NCBI GenBank assembly: GCA_026874595.1
Contig: CM049308.1
Coordinates: 92,631,624-92,695,623, forward strand
Source: Sipunculus nudus
Lineage: Eukaryota > Annelida > Sipuncula > Golfingiida > Sipunculidae
Direction: 5' to 3'
Length of the DNA stretch: 64,000 nt
The notes under the pieces are model-generated. The model searched no databases. It had not been told where the DNA came from and saw only the letters and a program-made list of their open reading frames with translations. Of this stretch, positions 36,501 to 49,694 are shown piece by piece; position 1 is the first letter of the stretch, and the number at the start of each line of letters is the position of its first letter. A program made the position numbers and the translations under genes.

Positions 36501-38132
36501 CTTAGCATAATGTAGTCAAACGTTAGAGGGGTTCAATATCTAATATTTATATTTCTTCAAACATGTTGTAATATGTTGATGTCACTGGCGAAAAAGCCAC
36601 TCTACGTTCATAACTTGCAAAATATTATGTTTCAAAGGTAACTGATTTGTTGACTTTTTTTTTAAACTTTGCACCTAGCTTCTGTGGTCTAGGCAGCGCA
36701 CAAGACTCGGGCAGCTGATCACAGATCATGATTTCAAGTACTGGTATAAGCAGTGGAGCAATGGGATTTCACGGTCGACCCCAGCTCTGCAGGCTAGCAG
36801 GAAGGCTGTGCCTTACTCATAGAAAAATGTTATTTAGGGGTTCCCTCAGTGTTATGGCCCAGTATAATAACGAAATCATTCCCTCTCTCATTAAAGAAAT
36901 ATTTGGATGCTGTCTTAACGGAGTAAATCATACAGCTGTTCATGAATATGCTCAACTTATGATTAAGAAAGTAATATTATGTGAATAACCTTCTTATCTA
37001 ATTGCTACTAAATAAAAAAGAAATATGCAAAATGAAAATTAATCACGAATAAATGGGAAAAGAAACGGATAAAATGAGAGGTGTTACAGCTCAACGGGGG
37101 TGGGGGTGGGGGGGGGGGGCGCTGGATCTGCCTATGGTAATCACTTGTATGAAAAATATCACGTGACTTCCAGAAGTGAAATAAATCAAATGATGTACAG
37201 TGCAGTTACTACTAAAAATCTCGATAAAGGTTTAGTTCAGGCAACACTTTTTAACATCTCCCACATTTGATTTATTGGAATGTGAAAATCTGCAGATGTG
37301 GTCTCACCTCGAAACGTCATCGTTTCACTCCAGTCGAGCACACCTTTGGTCCCAAGGAAGTCACGTAAAGACGTCACACATTTGCTGTACATGTGTATAT
37401 TATTTATAAATGCGGGAGCATATTCCTACAAGAAAATTCAGATACAGACACTTATATTATCATGCACAAGACCATGACATATTATAAAATGTCTTGCTCT
37501 GACCAAAGATGACATCAGAAGGACAAGAAGAAAAAGAAAATCAATATTTAACACACACAAACACACGTGTCTGCTACCATTACAATACACAAAATCTCTC
37601 TCTTTCTCTCCCTCTCTCTCTCTCGAGCCCTATAGAATATCTGGAGGGGAGATCCTACAAAGATAACCAAATTTTGGCCATTTCACCTTGTAATTGTGGA
37701 ATATTGATATATTTGAACGTTTTACCAGGCACAAAGTAACAGTATATAAAAAGTGACAGATAGCATACTAAACGTTGTACTAGTTGTTACCTCTGGCAGA
37801 TCTTTGACTGGCTTCACAACAACTGACCTCCATTCCGGCCACCGGTCTACAATGATCTCCACCACGGGATGTCCACTCAGAACAGTTCTACAGTAACCTG
37901 TCACCTGAAAATCATGTACCGTGAAGGTTTGTATAAAGTATTTATCTTAATCAAGATGCTTGCCTCTGTCTCGTAAGCTAAAATCATGAGTCACAGAAAC
38001 TGTTAATTGCTAAATTGCTTTCAAAGAAATAAATATCGTCAGTACCTTCAGAACATGCTCTTCGTCTTTCAGCTGGGACCGGAGTTCTGCAATCTGTCTG
38101 AGACTAAGCTTGATAAAGCTACGCCCACTCAT
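33572..38132 (-). CDS. Gene 5: GLYAT-like acyltransferase, five exons, intact
   Basis: Predicted 291-aa enzyme. Exons: 38046-38132 (begins MSGRSFIKLSLRQIAELRSQ), 37791-37904, 37308-37425, 34877-34994 and 33572-34010. All donors are GT and all junctions keep frame. Exon 2 has VEIIVDRWPEW, exon 3 VLDWSETMTFR, exon 4 DIDVKLKPAVEAAAGAQNGT. Exon 5 has NVCIRD, HRRRGLGKYL and HQTCGYKA. The expected catalytic Glu is Thr here (P-T-H-R). The Trp usual in exon 1 (E-L-W-S-Q) is Arg. The acceptor AACGCTGCAG at 38134 lies one base before the ATG. Upstream sequence is a 297-bp tandem repeat, so promoter elements may be doubled. A near-identical but frameshifted copy is at 53285-57820. Intron 3 holds dispersed repeats. 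Confidence 0.88.
34638..34746 (+). repeat. Dispersed repeat, CCGCCAAGGAGGTTATGTTTTC type
   Basis: CTCCGCCAAGGAGGTTATG, then a T-rich stretch with TGTGTGTGTTTTTCTTTG, and CTGGACGGATTTCAACTGA. This order is familiar from dispersed repeats of marine invertebrates. Its copy in unit 2 is at 54351-54459. Confidence 0.55.
35190..35300 (+). mobile_element. Possible tRNA-related SINE fragment
   Basis: GAGGTTCAAAACCGAG contains a box B match (GGTTCAAAACC). GTGGCTGCTGG upstream weakly resembles box A. The 78-codon ORF at 35041-35277 runs through it and is nearly identical in unit 2 (54754-54990) because the duplication is recent, which is not evidence of coding. Confidence 0.25.
37591..37624. repeat. 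CT-rich microsatellite in intron 2 of gene 5
   Basis: Imperfect CT tract. The unit 2 copy at 57281-57315 is longer and purer, so its length differs between duplicates. Confidence 0.85.
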
Positions 38133-38722
38133 CCTGCAGCAGCGTTAATTTTTATAAATATCTGGAATCAATATAATACAATATATAATGTATCAGTAAA
38201 TCTTTTGCAACTACACTACAAAGAACTTACAGTATTCGAATAAAAATAATCAGTATTAACTAGATTATAAACAGTCGACAAGCGACCAAGGTATCCACCA
38301 AATCACAGTGGCATGGATAAAGTGAGGCATAGAATCTCTCTTAACGTGACAGCCCTGAACATTTGTGCCATTGGAGATGCCCGAATATCCTAACACATAC
38401 GGACATGTGTACTAGATAATGCCAATTCATCCTGCAGCAGCGTTAATTTTTAAAAATATCTGGAATCAATATAATACAATATATAATGTATAACTAAATC
38501 TTTTGCAACTACACTGCAAAGAAATTACAGTATTCGAACAAAAATAATTAGTGTTAACTAGAATATAAACAGTCGACAAGCGGCTACAGGTAACCGCCGA
38601 ATCACAGAGGAATGGATAAGGTGAGGCATGAAAACTCTCTTAACGTGACAGCCCTAAAAATTTGTGGCATTGGAGATGCCCAAATATCCTAACACGTGCG
38701 GACATGTGTACTAGATGTAGCC
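38129..38722. repeat. Two ~297-bp tandem copies upstream of gene 5
   Basis: CATCCTGCAGCAGCGTTAATTTT recurs at 38130 and about 38428, followed by the same ~297 bases in each. The first copy includes the ATG and acceptor of gene 5, so the repeat duplicates its immediate 5' flank. A minus-strand ATACT|GTAAGTTC at about 38227-38234 in the first copy could be a leader-exon donor; the second copy reads GTAATTTC there. In unit 2 the first copy has lost about 150 bases (57821-57966). Confidence 0.7.
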
Positions 38723-38729
38723 TTGATCT

Positions 38730-39960
38730 ATTGACATGCAAAATTTCAGGCCTGTATGTCAAACCACTCCTGAGATAAATGCATTAATGTACCTAACGAA
38801 TACTTGACTGTAGATAGCGCCACCTGTCTTGTGTATGAGCAAGTGAATGGACATTCAAATGTTTGGGCTGATCCATTGAACGACTCCCGTTATATTTGGA
38901 ATTTCACCAAAAAGAGACGTGCAGAAGGCGCCAGATGAAACTGATTAAAGGTGGCTTGTACATAAGATAAACCATTTCAAGATTTTAGACATGCAAAATT
39001 TCAGGCGGATACATCAAAACACTCCTGTGATAATGCCTGACTGTATACGAATACGTGATTGAAGGTGGTGCCACCTGTCTTGTGCACGAGAAATCTATCC
39101 AAGATGGATCTAAATGCTCAATTTCATACCACTACGCCAAACCATTTCTTAGACATGTGTCCTGAGATATCTTCACCCAATAACAGATGTACAGGTGGAA
39201 ATCACGCAAAAATCGTTCTATTGGTGGCATTACCAGTCTTATGTACAAGATAAAGTAATCCAAGATCTATTGACATGCAAAATTTAACAGTGTGTGAATG
39301 TATTATTCAAATTGCGTGATTGTTGGTGGCGCCACTAGTTTCCTGTACGAGAAATATGCCGAAATGGATGGACGTGCTAAATTTCATACTGATACGCCAA
39401 ACCATTCCGGGGAAATGAGGCACGGACATATACAACATAAAATGATTGTAGGTGGCGCCACTTGTCTTGTTTCTGAGAAAGCCATCGAATGTATGGACAT
39501 GTTATGTATCTTTAGCTATGTGCACTGACGCGTGCAACCAAAACACAATTTTAGGTGGCGCCACCAGTATTATATAGAACAAATCCATACCTAGGTGTAT
39601 GGACATGCACAGTTTAAGGCTGATATGTCATGGTGACATACACGGTGCAAATTTATTGTAGGTGGCGCCATCAGTCTTGTGTACGAGAAGCTCCTCGAAA
39701 ATGCATGGAAAATCAAAATTTCAGACCGATACATCAAAATACTCTTGAGTTTGTGCACAGATGCATGCAATCCAAAACACTTGTAGGTGGACATGCAAAA
39801 TTGCAGGCTAATGTGTCAGATCATTCCTGAAAATACGTAGGTATGTGACCTACACATATAAAGATTGCATGTGTTGTCCCGGTTTTGTGTACGATAAAAC
39901 TATCTAAGATGCAGAAACATGCAAACATTCAGGTAAATACATCACTACACTGAACTACAA
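38730..39960. repeat. GGTGGCGCCACC satellite-like repeat, unit 1
   Basis: GGTGGCGCCAC and variants near 38815, 39066, 39206, 39325, 39450, 39553 and 39660, spaced about 105-140 bases, with ACATGCAAAATTTCAGGC between them. It is the inverse orientation of the family at 340-1270. ORFs within (such as 39298-39528) come from the repeat. Confidence 0.75.
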
Positions 39961-42900
39961 AAAAATGCAATAGTTACAGCAGTTCAACAGCAGCGGCTAA
40001 ATGACGGCACATGTCCTTTTAAACCATGAATTTAAGCCATAGCAATTTATGGCTGAACTCTTGGCCTGTTGCCAAATCTTAAATAGTTTGCAGTCTACCA
40101 AAGCTATTTTCAGATACAGACTGAAACTTGTCCTGTTGCCAAATCTGAAAAAGTTGTCAGGCTGCCAAAGCTATTTACAGATACAGTCAACATAAATAAT
40201 TACAGGTGTCCATTGAAAGCAATGCAGATATATTTTTATTCATGGATTGCTCTTACACATAAGTTGGATATGGAAACCAATTATTTAAACTGTCTGTACA
40301 ACTCTGCTTATATTTCCACAGAGCTCACAATATGTTACTACAAACATCTACTAGTTTTGTTTAAAAAAAGTCTCTCACATTCCTTAAATTGTTAAAGGTC
40401 CAATAATTCAGCCAAAAACAATTAGAGTAAACTTGAACAAAGTCAGCCTTAGGATACTTTTTTGTGCAATCTAATATATTCTGAAACAATAGTTTTGCAG
40501 AAGTAGACTATTGCAACCCTCAGTTTGATTTTTGGCTTTCTTGGCCACAGGACCTGCATAAGCTTTCAATGACTCTACCAATGCCTGGTTTATTCCTATA
40601 ATATTGACAGAACCCTATCTAGGATTATTCTTGTGAGCTACATTGTGTTAAACCATTAAGGTTGACAGTTTCATCCCAATAGTTGTGACCAAAAGAGCCT
40701 AAAATTACTAGTTTTCCCAGTAAAAAAAAATAGGTCAGTGCAGGGGGCGACACAAAAACCTCAATTTCATATAAAGCATGTGACAGACATTTGCATAAAA
40801 CTTGCTAGCTCCTGCCGTTTCTGGGATTTTTATGTTAGTATGCTAAATTGGCCAAATGACAAAGTTCAAGCTCATGTGACTCGGCCGAAATCGAACCATT
40901 TGAACAACTTTGAGACAGCCCGTCTCCGGGATAAATTCTGACTGATCTTTGCGTAACATTAGTGATACTAGATTGGATAGATTAACGAGCGGATGAGCAC
41001 CATAACATAAACTCACAGGTTCGCTACAAAGTAATGTCATTAGCCTTTGAATACAGAGAAACATTATAAAGATCTAGGCTTACATTTTCAGCAAAGAAAA
41101 TAAATATACCAAATGACGATGAATAAAACGCAGATATGGGTAATGAATCAGTTACTATATGATCGACTATATTGTATAACTATCCAACACAGAGGGTGTA
41201 CTTACATATATTATATTTTCCAAAGGCGAATAATGATCAGCCTCAGTCCACCTGGAGTTCAGGGTTCACGTATTCATTGGGCTGTAAGTACCTTCAAGTC
41301 GTCAATCAATGTCTCATATACAGGGCTAGATAAAGATACTCCCCCCCCCCCCCCCCCCATGAGCACTCTTTCGCTCTAAAGCGCTCCCTCATTCAGTAGG
41401 TGTGTCGGCATTCCTTAAGTGCCTCCACGATAAAGAAAATTTAATCTAAACATCCTTTCACACTCCTCGGGCATGTTTGCAGGGGGGTTGAGAAATTATG
41501 GGTTACGCCTAAGAAAGGCAAACTTAGCTCTGGTACCTAATCATCCAAATTGTCATACTTCCGAACATCCTTCCTCACTCTTATCTCAATCTCGCAGAGG
41601 GCATATTCGCAGGAGGGAGAAAGTTTCTCTTTTTAAAATACCGTAAACAAAAAGGTGGGAAACTTTCCATTCATCCTCATTCATTTGCACATTCACCCTT
41701 CCTTTTTTCCTTTGCTCTTACCAGGTGTGAAACCAAATCTATAATGCAAGATCTGTTGTTATGGCCGCCTTGGGCAACAAAAAATGACACTTTAATAGAA
41801 ACAGTGAGTGCAACATCAGTGTACAATTAATTGGTATTCATTTTAACCACCCTTCTTCGAAGTGGGGTCCAATCAGGAAAACACCAGCAGGAATTTAAAT
41901 ATTACTCCTTGACGTAGGTACATGTAAAATAAATAATGTCCACTTTTTACTATTACAATAGGTTAAGACAAGTTAAGCGTTTAGCGATATTCATAAAGTA
42001 TGAGTTGCGGAGTTTGACCACTTTGTCGATCCAATCTCGTTTTGTTCAGCGCCCCAGTTTCCTGCGAAAATGTTTCAATGCTTGTCTCTGTAGCTTGGAG
42101 TTCCTTGGAGACAGTTTAGGATAGCTGGTGCTTAATTTTGGCTGTAACATTGTATGAATGAATGAAGAACGTGAGGCTACATCCGAAGAAAATCTGTAAT
42201 AAACTAAAATATCAATGTAAATAAAAAAATAATTGAATGAGTGGTATTAATGGGGGGGGGGGGGGGGGGTGAAATGATATCAATCAGGAGATGCCCTGAC
42301 TGACTTGGTCCAAAAAATATAATACATGTCCCCGAAGGCTGAAGTACCATGTTTGCGGCTCACAATCGGACCTCCGGTCACGCGGCCTTGATATTATGGT
42401 AAACAGACACACGTGGACTGTGTCTACCAAAACGCAAATTACCTGTAAATCAATGCATTTACAAAGCCCGTTCAGATGATATATAAAATATGCAAATAAG
42501 GTATATATTCAAGTCAGCAGGGGTCAAAAGGTCATGATATTTTCCCCATGGCCAAAAATTTAGAAACTGGCGACTCATTATTCCTCTGCATGGCGAAATT
42601 AGATCAAATGGTCAATTTATGATGTGGGTTTATATCACACACTGGGAATGTTTTTACAACTTATGTCCCTCAGCAGATGCAACAAAATAAATAACGCAGA
42701 TTATCTGTAAAGGTAATTTATAAATAACGAAGAAGAACATTCCCATTTTGACAAGAATTCAACAATAAAGGAAGGAAGACCTGTCTGTCTGGCTGTCATT
42801 CTCTCCCATGGTAAATCAGACATCAACACTATGTCTTTAATGCTATATATTTAGCTCTATTAAAATTATATATATACGTAAATGTATCTATTGACAAACA

Positions 42901-43319
42901 TGTGTATATATATATTAATATATATATATAATAGTTTCAGCTCAGGTAAGAGAAAACCTATTTAAAAGTGCGTGATGCCTTCATGCACGCAGATGCACTG
43001 AAATATTATTGGAAACCATGCTTCCGATTTTTACCTGTGGTCTTTTCTATAAAACATCGATACTTCCTGTGCCTCTGGTTATTAAAACCATGACAAATAT
43101 ATTTTAAGTTCATGACAGCAGGTGTAGGCGACAAGTGTTATGCAAAGTTAAACCAAGATCCTATCCAAGACCTATCCGTATCATAGGCCAATGAATACTC
43201 CTACAATAGATGCCGGCAATGATGTAATGAACATACACAAGTAAAACTAACATATATACATCTTCAGGTTCTTTAAAACATACACAAATGATTGCAAGAA
43301 GGCTTGTAAAATCCTTTGC
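39961..43319. other. Intergenic between genes 5 and 6
   Basis: No GLYAT exon seen. It contains a short internal duplication (TTGCCAAATCTTAAATAGTTTGCAG-like phrases near 40070 and 40136), a C-run at 41341-41358, a G-run at 42251-42270 and AT runs near 42907-42933. The matching stretch of unit 2 carries the 1.5-kb insertion at 61738-63239. Confidence 0.5.
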
Positions 43320-46300
43320 CTATTTATCACGGTTTGGTGGTATGTAAATAAACCAATCATTGACACGGTTTTCTACAGGTTTATATCCACAGGCCTTGTG
43401 AAAATCAATGGAAGTCTGATTGTTCTGAACGATATAACAATATGGCACCATGCCATGCTTCAGTATCTTTCCTGCCAGAGTCAACGTCAGATATTTTCCC
43501 AGTCCTTTTCTTCTGTGAGCAGCATCTACATGTAACATGCCCTGGGAGCCGGAGGGACGCACAAACTCAAATCCTACCAATTTGCCCGTTGAATCTCTGA
43601 TGCATACGTTTGCATTGGTTCTCACACTGTTTTCCACAAGTTCGAAAGATGTGTTAGGGTTTTCCTGTACACGCAGGTCATATGCTCTTTGCACGTCCTC
43701 AACCGACAGTTCTCCCTCCGTGTACCCGTCTGGCAGACTGACACATCTGTAAATAGACGATTTGCTTTTTAATTAAACGAATCTGCCAAGAGAGAAGCAG
43801 TCTTTTCTCTTTCTCCACGTCTTAAAGCAATAAACTGTACCAATATTCTAATTCCACTGAAAAAATGTTTAGCAATAGGGATCTGCTACTGGTTATACAT
43901 CATCTGCAGCTGAGTAGTAGGTAAGGCTTAACACATTTGTGACCTTAGCACTCCCCTGTATGCAAATGAGGCATGGCCAAGCTACCAGAAATAGAAAGAG
44001 GGATAAACTTTATCCAGTTTCGCTATATTCACCGAACAATGAATGTCTTTGGAAAGAACACGTCCCAAATTCAGTTTTACTTGATAAAACAGACAACTCT
44101 GCAGCATGATTTTGAAATCACGACTACGTTCCCGTCAGCTGGAAATGTAGAATGGGTTTATAACATCTCAAAAAGCATTTTTCTATGATAAATAGAAATA
44201 GAAATTTTGCGTATCCGGCAAAACGAATCGCTACATGTGTAGTGATCTTTCCTGGTTCTGTATGGTACCCTAACACTATCCATGACAACATGACACTCAG
44301 GCTTCTGAAATAAACTGACGGGCCTGGATCTTCAGGTCAGCGTCGTTTGGGGTGGCAGGCTGTCGCTACCCCAACACATACAAAATACAATGATGTCATG
44401 CCTGTTTATGAATACTCTCAACTTGGATTCCGCAATCCGCATTTAAGGAATCTTGGAGCTTAAGGGTCAATCGTCACGGGACAGGGTCCATTGTCACGGG
44501 ACAGGCCCTGCCAATGACGCCAAGACGCCTGACCGAACTGTGATGCATACAGAAAATATGTAAACTTGGAGAATAATGCCACTGAAAGTTCATTGTGGTT
44601 ATCCCTAAAGAATCACACACCCCAAATCCAAAGGCATAAATTTTGCTTTTAGAAATCAGCCATAGTCGAAATTTGACGCAATCAGAAAATGGCAGAAGAA
44701 AGAAAAAGGAAAATGGTAAACATTGAGATCGATTTTTGCACTCAGGGTCCTACCAAAAGAACACATCAAACCCTAAAAGCCTCCCTCCCTGCAGGAGGAG
44801 GGGGATCATTTAAGGAGCCAGAGGCTCTGTCAGGCTGACTGACTGAGACTTGGAAACCCTTCGCGAACGCTCCAGTTGGTAGGGTCTGAGACCCTTGCCC
44901 TGGGCGCTACCTAGGCCTACTTTTGAAGGAAAATCGAGTACGTAGCCGTTTCGATATATTACTAAATAAAATCATTCTTTGACTAGGTACCTGACTGAGA
45001 CTAGCTGCCATTGCAGACAAATATCGCCACTTAGTTGAGCATGGTTTGGTATGGTCTCTACGTAGCATAAAAAAATCTAATGATTATTTATCGCAATAAC
45101 AAAATTGATATTCATAAAACATACACAATATAAACGTATAGAGATGACATGCTTAATGTTGCTACATTTCCCTGTTTAGGTCTTATATGTGAGTTTAGAA
45201 ACATAGAAAAGGCCAACAACAAGTTGAACCCGACTACAATTATACCCAAGAACACGTCACATGGGTATGGTCAAAGGTCAACACGGTGTCATAGTCGCTT
45301 ACAGACCTTAAGCACACAAACCGAAAACATCTTCGTTTGATGGCATAATGATACATCTTCCTCACCAAAAGGTCTGGCTGAGAATGTACTGCGGTTAAAG
45401 AATAGTGAGCTAAGTTGCTCAGAGATGAACTTTTACATATTTTGTTTTCGGAAGTGCTTATTTCCACTCCTCCCAAGGAGTTACCAGTCCCCATGTTAGA
45501 TGGAACAGATAAGCGTTTGTTAGAATAGATAACCATTTACAGCAGCTCTATAGGATAACATTGGTGAATATACATGTATATATAAAATAACAAATGAACG
45601 TTATTGGGCTTACCTTTGAGATGCATATCTATCTTATCATTATAGTGACAACGGTCTTAAAGTACACTGTTACATTTATAGTTTTATTTTTTCGTTTAAT
45701 CAAAGTTCTAGTAATTTTCGTCTATTTTGACACCACAGTAACATCACTAAAAATGTTTAAGATGAAATCAGTAGTATGGTACTGAAACAACCTACCAGGG
45801 TACAGGTGCCAGTCCAATTAAACCGTCTGGGCTTTACCTGGTATTCTGAGCCAAGAGCTGGTAGCACCAGTGTGAGCTTATGGACACAAAACCAGAGCTC
45901 ACTAATGAGGTGCCAACAGCCTACTTATAAGGACTCTTAGCCAGTTATCAAGTAATGTGGAAATCTTCCTACCCTTCATGTGCTACTTTAAGTTAGTTTT
46001 CATGATCTTCACATAAATTTACAAAATGATTAAACAACTAGACCAACAATATTTATATGGCGCTGCAGGAAAATATAAATTTATCATGTCTTTGAATTTT
46101 TTTTGGCAAATATAAACGTAATATAATTATCAGGGGTTACTCTGAATAATCATTTATGTTTTAAACTTTGATGTTAAATGCATTACAATGAAATGCATTT
46201 AATATAAACCATGAAAACCTTAATTGTTTAAATAACTTAGTTCTAGAAATGTGTAACTGTGTGTCCCAATTGCGTCTATAAAAAAGTACTTCGGAGAGGA

Positions 46301-47297
46301 TTTTGTAAAGAAAATCAATTATTAATCTACATTTAACACTGGAAAGAATGAACACCAAAGATTTGATCACTTAAACTGCCAAAATACTGAAGACTTTACC
46401 AGCTTTTATCATACGGGGGAGTGGAAATAAGCATCTCTTATTATCACTCTCCCGACAGGGAGTGGAAATAAGCATTCCACCTGCCTTTTTTACGAGAAAT
46501 AAGAAGGATCTGCGCTATTTATTACTGATCACATAACAATAACGGGTCTAACGATTTCTCCAAAACATCTTCAGTCACCGTGAAAGTAAAGCATTGATGT
46601 ATGGTCTTGAGGGTTCCATTCTGGCTGGCTGCAGCAGCTTCCAGCGCTGGTTTAAACTTCATATCAACATCTGTAAAGAGAATAAAGACTGTTCTTACAG
46701 GTGAGCTGCCGTGTGATATCATTGTAGACTGGTTCCCTGCGCTGTGTGATCCTATCACTGTAGACTGGTACCCTGAGCTGTACAGCTCCGCTCTGGTCAA
46801 CTGGTTTCATGGATTGCCCGTCGTCCATCTAAATTGCACGATCTTACGTTTTAAACTTATTAACAACTTATAAACCAAATTCAATGGGTACAAAATAAGG
46901 TGTACCGTTTAGAAAAATGTACGCCAGGAGTTTAAATACAGGGTAGCTCTATTGCAATAAAATGAATTTTAATATAAGTAGCAATATTTAGGTTTTTATA
47001 AAGGGAAATATGATATTCCCTTCTTAACCCTTATGTGTTGAATTTTGTCTGCCACTTGTGCTGGGCTATGATAATAAAATATAATAGGAAATCTGAACAA
47101 ATAAAGGTGCCCTTTGAGTACATTTTTTCACTATTTTTGCGTTTGCCACATCCTGCTCCGTATTATATGCATGTGATCTCACCCATAAACCTCATCTCTT
47201 GGTTCCAGTCAAGTAAGCCTTCGGTTTTCAAAAGGAAGCGGATGGCGTCCACGTCTTGACCGTAGATGTGTACACGCAAAGAATGTCCAGGAGGGGA
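43320..47297 (-). pseudogene. Gene 6: GLYAT-like, exons 3-5 only (5' end cut off)
   Basis: Exons: 47183-47297 (LLDWNQEMRFM), 46553-46670 (DVDMKFKPALEAAAASQNGT) and 43320-43746. The donors and acceptors are GT/AG and the frame is open from exon 3 to the stop. Exon 5 carries NVCIRD, HRRKGLGKYL and HKACGYKPVEN; the expected catalytic Glu is Ala (A-A-H-R). No exon 2 or 1 exists before the sequence changes at about 47500 into the second copy of the gene 4 region. The break lies in intron 2. The coding part present shows no lesion, so loss of the 5' end is explained by the duplication junction and not by decay. A complete version is expected past the right edge of the window. Confidence 0.8.
43747..46552. 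other. Intron 4 of gene 6
   Basis: About 2.8 kb without a recognisable exon. The ORFs at 43973-44188, 45149-45340, 45240-45536 and 45594-45785 lack family similarity. No strong repeat noticed. Confidence 0.5.
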
Positions 47298-47580
47298 CTA
47301 CAGAGATAACCAAACATGAGACATTTTTACTTGTAAAATTCATCTGTTAAAATCTGAAATTTGAAACCAATTGATCAAAAACTGTAGATTTTATTCAAGT
47401 TTCCAGGTACCATGTCTTCATTGTTTACATCAGATCAGTATAAATGCAGTGTACTGGGCAGTTACATAACACCTTCAGGTCTGACCTACTGTATTATAAC
47501 GTGTGTACCTTAGAAATGTACTTATGCAAGAAAATGCGAAGATATATTTTTTAATGAATTCCTTTCATTTCTTGTCATAG

Positions 47581-49694
47581 GGTTTTCCTTCTGTATATTC
47601 TAAGGGGATACAACTGCATGGTTAAGATGTTAACTCAATGTATGATTTCCTGAACACAGAAGGTGTACTGGATTGGAGCCAGGAGATGAGATTTATGGGT
47701 GAGATCTGGTGAATATAGGACACTAAATCCTATATTGGGAACGCATATACATGTATAAGAATTAAAGATAACTCTCATAGAGCGTAAACATCCGCCAACG
47801 CTAGATCACCTCCCGAATTTTATTTCCCTGCTTCATATATAGAAACAGTCACATATATGGCCTTTATCTGGTTCACCTAAAATATGACAAAGTCAACTCG
47901 AAAGTATTAGTTAAATTGGATGATCGCTTTGCGGATGTGAATGTGAAACCGGCCCTGGAAGCTGCTGTAGCCAGGCAGAATGGGACTCTGATACCCGTAC
48001 ATCAATGCCATATTTTCACAGTCACTGGAGATGCTCTCAGCGAATTGTAAGAGTCAATCATTTTATGTGAGGAGTTATTATATAAAGGAACATCATTCTT
48101 TCTTTCCCATGGTTAAAGCTGTAATGACATCCATAAATGAAATCAGTGTAACATACACTATTTGTTTCTCATGAAATTCACCTTGAACACAAGTAAGAGG
48201 TCACCTAACTTGTCTTGTCTGAAGTGCTGCGATAGGAATTAAGGAGATATTTGTCCTAGCTATCATTTTTACGTTATACAGGTTTTCGCTTTATATCACC
48301 GTGCGAAATGTTAAGTAATTTTAATTATGTAAAGAGTTCCAGAGCAGTATATTTATTACTTAAGAAAATAAATTCTTACCCTTGGATCATTACACCTTAA
48401 ATCAGAGAACAGTCAAACCAGACAGATGGCCAAACATATAAGTTGAAAAAGATATCACGTTCGTACTTTTCTAGTCTTGCAGCGTTTTCTTAGTTTTGGA
48501 ACTATACGAGATTATTTTAGTTAGAATAATACTGATATCTGCATGATAATCTATAAATTTTATAGTACAATATGTCATTTTGTAATAGTTTTATTGTCTT
48601 AGTATGTCTTTTATATTCGTATTGTTATTTGTATTTTTATTTTATTTCATGGTCACATTCATTTGTTTAAAAATGTCTTGTACTTTATATATGAAACAGG
48701 GCCCTGCTTGCAATAGAAATGTTCTTCTGGTGCAGGCTACATTGCATAATATTGTAATAAATAAATAAATTAATCAACATTCGATCAACATTTTAAGCGT
48801 ATGGTGCATTTTGGCTTTACATCCGACATGTAGAATTACATATTTGACATAATTAATGTAAACTATGCTTTATTGCTTCCGCTTCACTCAAATACATACA
48901 ATATATTTGTTATATGGCACCGTCCCGTGCAGTGTGATGCACAATGTATGAAATCATCGACTCCCTAGGAGTTGAATATTGCTCTATTCTAGGTAGGAGG
49001 TCCCTCTGACTTCAGTGAAGAGGAGAAAAAACGTCTTTTTATATTAATAATGCTTAGATTCATTCTTGATTTAGAATCCCCTTTATTTCCATGTTCACAA
49101 GGGAATCAAATAAATTGTTTTAAGAAAAAAATTCACCCGAGTAGGTAGTTCGTAGAAACTACAAGTGATTTGAAAGTAAAGGGGTTACTGTATTAATACT
49201 TTTCTATTGTGCACGCCCCTGACAGTAGCGTATCAAGGGAGGTCTGATTGACATAACTTTGTATAATTATAATAATCATTTTGTTTTCAGAAATGTCGAT
49301 CTCCCTGATGGATACTCGGCTGGAGAGCTGTCGGTCAAGGACAAACACACCTTTCGGAGAGATAGCATATCATGCGAAACACTGTTTAAGTGTATCTGTC
49401 AGAGATTCAGCGGGTAATCTGGTAGGGTTTGAGTTCATGAACCTCTCTGGCGACCAGGGAATGTTGCACGTAGACGCTGCTCACCGACGAAAAGGCCTGG
49501 GAAAATATCTGGTTGTAATTCTGGCAAGAAAGATGTTTAAACAGTGTATGGTGCCGTTCTGTTATATCATCAAGGAAAACATTGCGTCCATTAATTTTCA
49601 CCAAGCCTGTGGATATGAAGTTTTGGGTGACTACGTTGGGGATTTTTCCCGTTACGTACCAACATGTGGCAATAGGAGTGACCTAAAGACATAA
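47581..49694 (+). pseudogene. Gene 4': dead copy of gene 4, exons 3-5
   Basis: Exons match gene 4: 47581-47698, 47935-48046 and 49291-49694. Exons 1-2 are absent because the duplication starts inside intron 2. Exon 3 has TAA at 47623-47625 where gene 4 has AAA (Lys). The exon 4 acceptor TTTGCAG of gene 4 reads TTTGCGG, which destroys the AG. Exon 5 has lost 38 bases after GTCAAGGAC, shifting the frame; the 137-codon ORF from 49281 is an out-of-frame start joined to the intact C-terminal half. At least four disabling changes make it a pseudogene. Confidence 0.92.

Larger units (their letters stand above)
27867..47499. repeat. Segmental duplication, unit 1 (about 19.6 kb)
   Basis: From about 27867 (GTGTGTACCTTAGAAATG) sequence matches 47500 onwards at roughly 97-99 percent by eye, apart from indels. 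The match is followed to 43014, which pairs with base 64000. If tandem, unit 1 ends at about 47499. It contains exons 3-5 of gene 4, all of gene 5 and exons 5-3 of gene 6. ATTATA at 27860-27865 and 47493-47498 may be breakpoint microhomology. Confidence 0.8.

Noticed and set aside
36728-36988. 86-codon ORF
   Set aside because: The duplicate at 56458 has a stop (GAA to TAA) after 72 codons and no domain is seen.
49281-49694. 137-codon ORF as a complete small acyltransferase
   Set aside because: Its first 20 residues are out of frame with the family; the frame joins only because of a 38-base deletion.
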